DNA from: Caulobacteraceae bacterium
GTDB lineage: Bacteria > Pseudomonadota > Alphaproteobacteria > Caulobacterales > Caulobacteraceae
Length of the DNA stretch: 5,722 nt
Assembly: GCA_013815405.1 (NCBI GenBank)
Contig: JACDGF010000163.1
Span: 1-5,722, forward strand
Reading direction: 5' to 3'
Shown here: piece after piece, positions 1 through 5,722 of the stretch
Layout of the letters: each line of letters opens with the position of its first letter
How positions within the stretch are numbered: position 1 is the first letter of the stretch
The notes under the pieces: model-generated
Databases searched by the model: none
Seen by the model: only the letters and a program-made list of their open reading frames with translations
Told to the model about the DNA's origin: nothing
Translations under genes and position numbers: made by a program

Positions 1-1156
1 GGTCGTCCACCTCGAAGCGCGCGCCCTGAAGCACCCGCCAATTCCGGGACATGCGGTTGACCACGCCGACCTCATAACGGTCCTGCAGATTGCGCCCGAC
101 GCCCGGAAGGTCGACCCGCGGCGCGATGCCATGGGCGGCCAGCGCCGCCGCGGCGCCGATCCCCGACAGCATCAGGAGTTGCGGGGTGTTGAACGCGCCG
201 CCGGCCAGGATCACCTCGCGCCCGGCCTTGGCGAACCGCGCCTCGCCGGGGCCTGGACCGGGCCGCCCCGAGGCGCGATACAGCCCGGGCCCTTTGAGAT
301 AGTCGACCCCGACGGCGCGGTTCGCATCGTCGAGCCTGACCCGCACGGCCAGGGCGTGCAGCTCGATGGCCAGGTGGCCCGGGAATCGCGCGGCTGCGTC
401 CAGGAGCCGCTCGCGGGCGCCGACGCGATGGTGACCACGGGTGGACAGGGGGGTGTAGAAGAGGCCCTCCCTGCCGGCGAAGCGGCGGTCGTTGGGGTCG
501 GCGCGGCCCTCCAGGAGTTGCTCGAGGCTCCGCAGCGGGCGGGCCGAACCGGCCAGTTCGCCATGGACGGCGCCCAGGACCAGCCACAGCAGGTCGTCGT
601 CGTCCAGGGCCTGCATGGGCAGGGCCTTCTCGGTGGCGAGCCACCCGCGCCAGCCGTGGCCGGTGGGATCCAGGCCCAGACGGCTGAGGAGGCGACAGCC
701 GGGGCGATGGCGGCAGTCTTCGACGCGCTTGAAGAAGCGCTCCATGCGCGCCGCCCGCCAGGACCGGTCGCCGGTGAGGGCGGCCAAGTCGTTCCAATCG
801 CAGGCGTGGGGCCGCATGAAGATCATCGCATTGTGGGCGGTGCACCCGCCCAGGGCCCCGGCCCTGGGATAGAGCACGCCCTCCGGCCCGCATTTGGGAT
901 CCCGCGCGGCCTGGACGGGGTCGGCATGGTGGTTCACGAAGAAGTTCCAGCTGATCGCCGGGTTTTCCGAGGCGAACGGGTGGAAGGCCGGGACGTCGTA
1001 GTCGCCGGGCATCCGCGCCGCCTCGTCCCGGGGATCGCCGCCGGCCTCCAGCACCAGGACCCGGGCGCCGCCTTCCGCCAGCCGCGCCGCCACCGTCCCG
1101 CCCCCCGCCCCCGAGCCGACGACGACGTAGTCCCAGGCGGGAGCGGGCGGGGTCAT
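1..1156 (-). CDS. GMC-family FAD-dependent oxidoreductase, N-terminal 385 residues (gene continues past left edge)
   Basis: Glucose-methanol-choline (GMC) family flavoprotein; members oxidise alcohols, sugars, aldehydes or choline with FAD. The frame is open from the ATG at 1156 to the window edge with no stop. A Rossmann dinucleotide-binding motif sits at residues 10-39 (YVVVGSGAGGG, Gly14/16/19, with Glu37 ending the second strand as the likely ribose ligand). GMC signature 1 is at 96-116 (YPRAGALGGCTAHNAMIF) and signature 2 at 320-334 (GAFNTPQLLMLSGIG), followed by PGVGRNLQDR at 351-360. The usual family length is about 530-560 residues, so the substrate-binding remainder and the catalytic His-His/Asn pair lie outside the window. 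His108 in GGCTAHN aligns with the covalent FAD-linking His of choline oxidase. There is no signal peptide, so it is probably cytoplasmic. No strong Shine-Dalgarno precedes the start; the ATG is chosen because the Rossmann fold begins eight residues later. It lies 182 bp downstream of the cytochrome gene on the same strand. Family is certain; substrate is unknown. Confidence 0.95.
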   Translation of the reverse strand, partial: MTPPAPAWDYVVVGSGAGGGTVAARLAEGGARVLVLEAGGDPRDEAARMPGDYDVPAFHPFASENPAISWNFFVNHHADPVQAARDPKCGPEGVLYPRAGALGGCTAHNAMIFMRPHACDWNDLAALTGDRSWRAARMERFFKRVEDCRHRPGCRLLSRLGLDPTGHGWRGWLATEKALPMQALDDDDLLWLVLGAVHGELAGSARPLRSLEQLLEGRADPNDRRFAGREGLFYTPLSTRGHHRVGARERLLDAAARFPGHLAIELHALAVRVRLDDANRAVGVDYLKGPGLYRASGRPGPGPGEARFAKAGREVILAGGAFNTPQLLMLSGIGAAAALAAHGIAPRVDLPGVGRNLQDRYEVGVVNRMSRNWRVLQGARFEVDD

Positions 1157-1199
1157 GGTCAGGGATAGGCCCAATCAGCCTGGCCCACCCATTCGACCC

Positions 1200-1285
1200 T
1201 TCCCCGCGAAAGCGGGGATCCAGGCTTTTTCTGAAGCGACGGGCGCTCGACGATAAAACCCCTGGGTCCCCGCTTTCGCGGGGAA
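1200..1285. repeat. REP-like compound inverted repeat between cytochrome and GMC genes
   Basis: Two 25-bp arms, 1200-1224 and 1261-1285, are inverted copies with one difference (position 1219 against 1266, a G-U wobble if transcribed from the plus strand), separated by 36 bp. Each arm is itself a hairpin: CCCCGC/GCGGGG around GAAA at 1202-1217, and around TTTC at 1268-1283. Translated on the minus strand the element yields FPAKAGTQ and WIPAFAG, peptides familiar from intergenic repeats wrongly called as genes in many proteobacteria. It is therefore probably one copy of a dispersed REP/BIME-type element. Lying between two same-strand genes, it could stabilise the upstream mRNA end or attenuate read-through. 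No T-run directly follows the long stem, so it is not a classic intrinsic terminator. Confidence 0.8.
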
Positions 1286-1338
1286 AACGGAAAAGGGGTC
1301 AATGGATTGGATGAGATCGGACTCGCTCCAAGGGGCCC

Positions 1339-3809
1339 TCAGAACGTCTTCAAAAAGGCGATCACCGCGCGGCGGTCGTTGTCGGTGAGTTCGGGTTCGG
1401 GGCCGAAGGCGCGCTCGTCGGGGGTCAGGCCATCCTGAAGGTTGAACGCCGCCGTGCCGAACAGATGGCCGCGGTTGACCACGAAATCGGGGCATTTGCT
1501 CAAGCGGAGGAATGGATTTCCAAGATCGGAAAACCGCGTGCGCAGGGCCTCGTCCGAGGCGCCGGCGGGCATGGTCAGAAGGTCGCGCTTGGTGCGCACG
1601 GCCAGCGAGACGAGGTCGGCCCCGTGGCGGACCGGGTCGCGTCCCTCGGCGAGCAGCTGGGTGTCGGCCAAGAGGTTCACCGGAACCCCGGCGGGAACCG
1701 GCCCCAGGGTCACGTCGTCGCTCGCATTGACCAGCCACGGCAGCCAGCGATGCAGGAGCGACTGCAGGGGGCGCAGGGCGTCGGGGAGGTAGGCCGCCGG
1801 AATGGTCACCCAGCTGCGCGTCTGGGTGCGGTCGATCACGCCGTGGACCTTGGCGCCCAGGACCGGGTCCTGGTCCCGCTTTTCCGGCCACAGCATCTGC
1901 TGGGCGCCCTCGTCGAAGGCGCGCATGCGGCCATCCACCGACGGGTCGCCGTTGAACGGCCCGACGCTGTTGTTGAGCAGGAAGGGGGCGGTGGACCAGA
2001 CGCTGATCAGCGAGGGGGGGCGGGTGTAGCCGCGGCCTCCGGCCGGCATCTTGTAGGGCCGAGGATCGCCGGTGAAGGGGTCGCGCACCGTGATCGCGCC
2101 CACCGACGGCAGCGTCTTGTAGGACTGGGAGGAGAAGTTGTCCCAGATGTTGCCGGCCAGGGCGTTGGTGGCCAGGGGACTGCAGGCGTTGGTGCGCAGC
2201 AGGGTGACCGGCACGCGGATGTCCGCGGAAAGGTAGTTGCCGGTGAGGAAGTCCGGCGCGGCCACGATCGCGCGCATCTGGCGCTTGTAGCCGTCGGTCT
2301 TGGTCCAGGCCCAGTAGCGCCTGAAACAGGCAAGGTAGCCGGGGCCGGCGCAACCGCCCGGATCCAGTCCCGGGGCGGCGGCCGGGGCCTTGCTCGAATG
2401 GCAGCGCGCGCAGGTGTCGGCGAAAACCGTCTTGCCGCGCTCTACCAGGCCCGCATCGGCGGCGAGATACTTCTGGCCGCCCGGGGCGTCGGCCAGATGG
2501 TCCGGCCCGGTGGCCTTGAGGAAGAAGAGGGCGGTGAGCGGCGTGCCGGCCTCCGTCGCCCGCCAATAGGCGGAATTCTTCTCCGCCGCGGCGATCTGGA
2601 TCGGGCTGATCGCCCGGCCGCCGACCACCGGATTGAAGTGCAGCAGCCAGTCCTCGCTGAACAGGCCGATGTTCAGATACACCCGGTTGAGCGCGCCCAG
2701 CGCGCCGACGGAATCGGCCCCGTCCTTGAGCACGCGCGGGGTGAAGACGGTATGGGCGTCGTCGAAATAGCGGGTCAGGGGGCCGCTCTTCACGAAATCA
2801 TTGAACTGCTTGTTGTTCAGTTCCCCGCCGGCCAAGGCCTCCCTCCCCCAGCGCCGGCCCTGCTCGAGGCGGGGACCGAGGTTATAGAGGGCGTTCATGG
2901 TGCGCGGGTTGTTGATGTTGTCGGTGGAAACAGGGAGGTGTCCATGCTCCCCGGACGGTAGGTGTGCACCAGCTGGTACATGAAGTTGCTGGCCTTGGCG
3001 TCGGGGATGAACAGCCGGTCCACCCACATATATTGCGCGCCGACCACCGAGCTGAGGTTGGCGAAGGCGGGATGGGCGGGATCGGCCGGCGGGTTCACCG
3101 GGCTGGGGCCCACATGGCAGAAGCCGCAGGACATCCCCACGCGATAGGGGCGGACCAGCTTGGGGTCGTTGTAGTATTTGGGGTCGCCATAGTATCGCTC
3201 GGCGTCCCAGTGTTTCGCGGCCTTGGCGTCGAAGTCGGGATTAGGGAAGAGCCTCAGGCCGACCACGCCGCTGGCGTCGCCGAAATAGGAGCCGACAGGT
3301 TGCATCTTGCCCCGGGCCCCGACGGCCACGCCGGGATATTTCGCCGCATTCTCGAATGGGTCGGGGGGGCAGGCCGCGTCACGCACATCGAGCCACAGGC
3401 CATGGCGTTTGGGGTCGGGCCCGGAGGGCCTGGCGAAGCAGGGTTCGTTGACCAGCCCCAGCCAGCTCCAGCGCGAATCCCGATCGAATTTTTGACCCGG
3501 GTGGGACGTGACGATCTTCAAGAGGTCGAAGGCGCCGAAGGTGTAGCGGGTCATCTTGTCCCAGAAGCGGTCGTTGCCGCCAGTCCATACCAGCCACATG
3601 TTGCGGCCCTTGACCTCGTCCGGGGTCAGGGCGACGGCGCGGTCCATGTCGTGGAAATAGTCTTCGGACGCCTGGGGGAAGGAGGCGGCGGTGCGCCCCG
3701 CGTGCTGGGCCTCGTCGAGCACATGGCCGGGGCGAGGGCCGCAGCCCCAGAGAAGCAGGGCCGCGAGCGCCGCGGCCACGGCGGGAAACAATGTCCCTGA
3801 TTTCGCCAT
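1339..3809 (-). pseudogene. RoxA-like diheme c-type cytochrome lipoprotein, disrupted by a single-base frameshift
   Basis: Two overlapping frames form one gene. The first (3809 to 2895) gives the N-terminal ~294 residues; the second carries the rest to the TAA/TGA-type stop at 1339. Adding one base at about 2927/2928 restores a continuous 823-residue protein reading ...GSMDTSLF-x-TDNINNPRTMN.... A lipoprotein signal peptide (LLLWGC, Cys23) predicts export and lipid anchoring. Two heme c sites are visible: CGFCH at 228-232 and CARCH at about 467-471 (repaired numbering). Other conserved-looking blocks are NMWLVWTGGNDRFW, VGLRLFPNPDF, GAQYMWVDRLF, NVWS/TAPFLLNN-type PPSLISVWSTAPFLLNN, FVVNRGHLFGT, and a C-terminal helix RRAVIAFLKTF. 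From memory this resembles large diheme cytochromes related to the rubber oxygenase RoxA and diheme peroxidases; RoxA-type oxygenase activity itself is not shown. A five-G run six bases before the ATG is a plausible ribosome site. It lies 85 bp downstream of the 197-residue exported protein. It could be a recent pseudogene or a sequencing/assembly error; nothing else in it is degraded. Confidence 0.85.
2924..2931 (-). other. Frameshift site in the cytochrome gene (one base missing)
   Basis: On the coding strand the bases read CTG TTT CCA CCG, taking the frame to a stop after TTSTTRAP. The conserved continuation TDNINNPRTMNALYNL is in the next frame. One extra base between the TTT and CC runs (a T or a C) gives Leu-Phe-Ser/Pro-Thr-Asp-Asn. 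The short T and C runs are a plausible slippage spot. No canonical X-XXY-YYZ heptamer is in phase, so programmed frameshifting is not favoured. Confidence 0.85.
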
Positions 3810-3850
3810 GACTTGCCCCCAAGGCCCTCGGCCGATCCGCCCGAGCCCCG

Positions 3851-3879
3851 ATCATTCCGCGACGAGGCGAACATATCAA
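3851..3879 (-). promoter_or_regulatory. Possible sigma70-type promoter for the cytochrome gene
   Basis: In the 85-bp gap upstream of the cytochrome, the minus strand has TTGATA (3879-3874, 5/6 match to TTGACA), a 17-bp spacer, then AATGAT (3856-3851, 4/6 match to TATAAT). Transcription would start near 3844, leaving a leader of about 35 nt before the ATG at 3809. Such matches occur by chance, and alphaproteobacterial promoters often differ, so this is only a candidate. If real, the cytochrome could be transcribed separately from the upstream gene. Confidence 0.25.
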
Positions 3880-3894
3880 GCGGTCAATCGCGCC

Positions 3895-4488
3895 TTACAT
3901 CGGCGGAGGAGCGCCGCCCTCGCCGACCAGAACGCGATTGGCGGTCAGGCTCCCGCCCGGCCCGGCGGTGGTGGGGATGAAGACGGCGACGCCGCGCTTC
4001 ACCATCGCGCGGTCCCCCGGCGCGGTGGCGACGATCGGCACGCCCGGCGGGACCAGGATGCGGCGGACGCCGCCGGGATAGGCGACCTCGAGCATGCGGC
4101 CCTTGGAGCCGGCGACGACCTTGCCGACGGTGCCGTTGGTCATCATCGAGCGAGGCTTGAGGTCCCAGGGATAGTGGCCCTCGCCGATCTTCACCCCGGG
4201 CGGGAAGACGTGCACCTCCAGGGAATGGCCCACGCCGTCGGGCCGTTCGATCTCGGTCGTGCCGATGAAGCTGCCCGGCTGGATGGCGTCCGCCGCCACC
4301 GGCTTCATCACCACCACCGCCCAATCGGGCGCGAGCTTGACGCCCAGGGCCTTGCCGTGACGCGGCTGGACGATGAGGCTGTCGGCGGTCAGCGAAACCA
4401 CCTTGCCGCGCAGATGGTCATGAACGCCCTGCGCCGCGGCGCCGCCCGCCAGGATCACGATGGCCAGCCCGAGAATCGAATGTTTCAT
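3895..4488 (-). CDS. Exported 197-residue protein of unknown function with two related OB-like/DUF5666-like domains
   Basis: I do not recognise a named function. Residues 1-19 form a signal peptide (MKH, then a hydrophobic core, then AAA before Gln20), so the mature protein is periplasmic or secreted. The mature part looks like two copies of one fold: GKVV at 28-31 leads into residues 28-98, and GKVV at 122-125 into residues 122-191. Both share the order GKVV, an xLxV strand, a pxV stretch, an alternating 'x-pv-g' turn, then a terminal strand. They are joined by a conserved-looking linker GEGHYPWDLKPRSMMTN (102-118). The repeat pattern suggests small beta-barrels such as the DUF5666 type, an inference from pattern only. 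The start at 4488 is preferred over upstream in-frame ATGs because it begins the signal peptide and has a GGGG run six bases upstream; the longer frame antisense to the beta-helix gene is a shadow. It lies 85 bp upstream of the cytochrome gene on the same strand and diverges from the beta-helix gene, suggesting cell-envelope association with the cytochrome. Stop TAA at 3897-3895. Confidence 0.85.
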   Translation of the reverse strand: MKHSILGLAIVILAGGAAAQGVHDHLRGKVVSLTADSLIVQPRHGKALGVKLAPDWAVVVMKPVAADAIQPGSFIGTTEIERPDGVGHSLEVHVFPPGVKIGEGHYPWDLKPRSMMTNGTVGKVVAGSKGRMLEVAYPGGVRRILVPPGVPIVATAPGDRAMVKRGVAVFIPTTAGPGGSLTANRVLVGEGGAPPPM

Positions 4489-4591
4489 GACATGCCCCGT
4501 CTCGATGGTCTTGGCAACCCGTAGCACGGATGGACATTCGCCGTCATGCGACCCAAGCTCGCCGGATAATCCTAAAGCCGGAACCCCCGCC
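4489..4591. promoter_or_regulatory. Divergent intergenic region, promoters not resolved
   Basis: This 103-bp stretch separates the start of the exported 197-residue protein (minus) from the start of the beta-helix protein (plus), so it should hold at least one promoter for each direction. On the plus strand GATAAT at 4565-4570 matches a -10 hexamer at five of six positions, but no convincing -35 lies 16-19 bp upstream. It sits inside a short perfect palindrome, GGATAATCC (4564-4572). TTGGCAACCCGTAGCAC (4511-4527) resembles a sigma54 site but the GG-to-GC spacing is one base short. I cannot name an operator or factor. Confidence 0.35.
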
Positions 4592-5722
4592 ATGAGAGCC
4601 CTACCCCTCGCCGTCGCCGCCCTCGCCCTTATCCAGGCGCCGGCCTTCGCCAAGACCCTCGACGTCGCCGCCGGGCCGAACGCCCAGGAGCGGCTGCAAG
4701 GAGCGCTGATCGACGCGAAGGCCGGCGACGTGGTGCGGCTCGCGGCCGGGCGCTTCGACCTCGCCGACGGGCTTTCCCTGGACGTGGCGAACGTGACCGT
4801 CCAGGGCGCCGGCCCGCGGCGGACCGTGCTGGCGTTCGATGCGCAGAAGGGCGAAGGCGAGGGGCTGCTGATCACCTCCAACGGGGTGACGGTGCGCGGC
4901 CTGGGGATCGAAAACGCCAAGGGGAACGGGGTCAAGGCCAAGGGCGTCGACCAGATCAGCTTCGTCGATCTGCGGGTGGAATGGACCGGCGGCCCCAAGG
5001 CGGCCAACGGCCCCTATGGCGTCTATCCGGTCAGCGCCACCCATGTGCTGATCGATCGGGTCGTGGTGAAGGGCGCGTCGGACGCCGGCATCTATGTCGG
5101 CCAGTCGCGCGATGTCGTGGTCGAGAACAGCCGGGCGGAATTCAACGTCGCCGGGATCGAGATCGAGAACTGCTACAACGCCGATGTCCACGACAACGTC
5201 TCGACCCACAATGCCGGGGGGATACTGGTCTTCGACCTGCCCGGCCTGCCGCAGATGGGCGGCCATTCCACCCGCGTCTATCGCAACGCCATCGTCGCCA
5301 ACGACACCCCGAACTTCGCCGCCAAGGGCAATATCGTCGCCAATGTCCCCACGGGCACCGGGGTCCTGATCATGGCCAACCGCGACGTCCATGTGTTCGA
5401 CAACACCATCGACGGCAACGGCGGCGCCGCGGTGATGCTGGTCTCCTATCGCGACACCTTCGACGACCCGGCCTACAATCCCCTGCCCCGGGACATCTCC
5501 GTGCGCGGCAACCGCATCGGCCGCAACGGTTTCGCCCCGGCCTTCCCGGGCGGAGCGGAACTGGCCAAAATGACCGGGGGCGTGATCACGCCGGTGTTCT
5601 GGGACGGCGTGACCCGTTTCAAGGGGCCGAAGGGCGACCTCCAGGGCGGCGACGCGCGCCTCGCGATCCTCGACGGGCCGGTGGTGAACCTGAGGCTGAA
5701 GACCCAGGGCGCGCCCCTGCTC
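4592..5722 (+). CDS. Exported parallel beta-helix repeat protein (TIGR03805-like), 377 residues, continues past right edge
   Basis: The frame is open from the ATG at 4592 to the window end. Residues 1-20 are a signal peptide ending AFA before Lys21, predicting export. Residues ~24-90 form an N-terminal cap (AGPNAQERLQGAL, VVRLAAGRF), followed by successive right-handed parallel beta-helix rungs: GLLITSNGVTVRGLGIENA, GIYVGQSRDVVVENS (166-180), GIEIENCYNADVHDN (188-202), GGILVFDLPGL (209-219) and GTGVLIMANRDVHVFDN (255-271). This matches my recollection of the family TIGR03805, whose members regularly pair with TIGR03806 (SO2930-type diheme cytochrome); the function of the pair is unknown. Beta-helix proteins often bind or cleave polysaccharides, but no catalytic motif is evident here. 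Rung rows rich in Asn suggest an asparagine ladder. The ATG is preceded by a weak GGA nine bases upstream. It diverges from the cytochrome-containing cluster, so a shared role is only inferred. Confidence 0.92.
   Translation, partial: MRALPLAVAALALIQAPAFAKTLDVAAGPNAQERLQGALIDAKAGDVVRLAAGRFDLADGLSLDVANVTVQGAGPRRTVLAFDAQKGEGEGLLITSNGVTVRGLGIENAKGNGVKAKGVDQISFVDLRVEWTGGPKAANGPYGVYPVSATHVLIDRVVVKGASDAGIYVGQSRDVVVENSRAEFNVAGIEIENCYNADVHDNVSTHNAGGILVFDLPGLPQMGGHSTRVYRNAIVANDTPNFAAKGNIVANVPTGTGVLIMANRDVHVFDNTIDGNGGAAVMLVSYRDTFDDPAYNPLPRDISVRGNRIGRNGFAPAFPGGAELAKMTGGVITPVFWDGVTRFKGPKGDLQGGDARLAILDGPVVNLRLKTQGAPLL

Noticed and set aside
131..1168. Plus-strand open frame of 345 residues antisense to the GMC gene
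   Set aside because: The minus strand gives full GMC signatures with no stop; the plus frame has no recognisable domain.
1175..1338. Coding continuation through the inverted repeat (peptide FPAKAGTQ...WIPAFAG)
   Set aside because: This is the translated shadow of an intergenic repeat, lying downstream of the cytochrome stop at 1339 and in another frame.
2924..2931. Programmed -1 ribosomal frameshift joining the two cytochrome frames
   Set aside because: No in-phase slippery heptamer (zero frame is CTG TTT CCA) and no obvious following stem; a plain one-base deletion explains it more simply.
1465..2961. Long plus-strand open frame of 498 residues antisense to the cytochrome gene
   Set aside because: The opposite strand carries two heme motifs, a lipoprotein signal and long conserved blocks. 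The plus frame is low-complexity Gly/Ala/Arg/Val-rich sequence with no motif, as expected from a GC-rich antisense shadow.
4413..4431. N-terminal copper-binding (ATCUN) motif in the mature 197-residue protein
   Set aside because: Cleavage after the AAA at 17-19 puts the first His at mature position 4, not 3, so the motif would not form.
4511..4527. Sigma54-like site TTGGCAACCCGTAGCAC
   Set aside because: The GG and GC elements are 11 rather than 12 bases apart, which breaks sigma54 recognition.
4601..5392. Minus-strand frame antisense to the beta-helix gene, and the N-terminal extension of the 197-residue protein up to 5007
   Set aside because: Both overlap a clear beta-helix gene on the other strand. 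The signal peptide at 4488 marks the real start of the 197-residue protein.

Overview
The window is very GC-rich and densely coding. Its composition, protein families and intergenic repeat fit an alphaproteobacterium, perhaps Caulobacter/Phenylobacterium-like; this is an inference from style and family recall, not a match to a known genome.

Layout: three genes lie on the minus strand and one diverges on the plus strand. In minus-strand order they are: (i) an exported 197-residue protein of unknown function, apparently built from two related domains (4488-3895); (ii) a large diheme c-type cytochrome lipoprotein of a RoxA-like type (3809-1339), broken into two frames by what looks like one missing base near 2927/2928; (iii) after a 182-bp gap holding a REP-like inverted repeat (1200-1285), the first 385 residues of a GMC-family FAD oxidoreductase (1156-1, running off the left edge). 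Divergent from these, 4592 to beyond 5722 encodes an exported right-handed parallel beta-helix protein of the type that usually pairs with a small diheme cytochrome (TIGR03805 next to TIGR03806/SO2930, from memory); that partner would lie beyond the right edge.

Together this suggests an uncharacterised oxidative locus: a flavin-dependent alcohol/sugar/amine-type oxidoreductase beside one or more cell-envelope c-type cytochromes and two exported proteins of unknown function. The substrate cannot be read from the sequence. The most notable points are the frameshift in an otherwise intact cytochrome, a histidine in the flavoprotein aligned with the covalent FAD-linking His of choline oxidase, the internal duplication in the 197-residue protein, the compound inverted repeat between cytochrome and flavoprotein, and the divergent pairing of two cytochrome-associated modules. 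I saw no RNA genes, CRISPR arrays, IS elements or phage genes.
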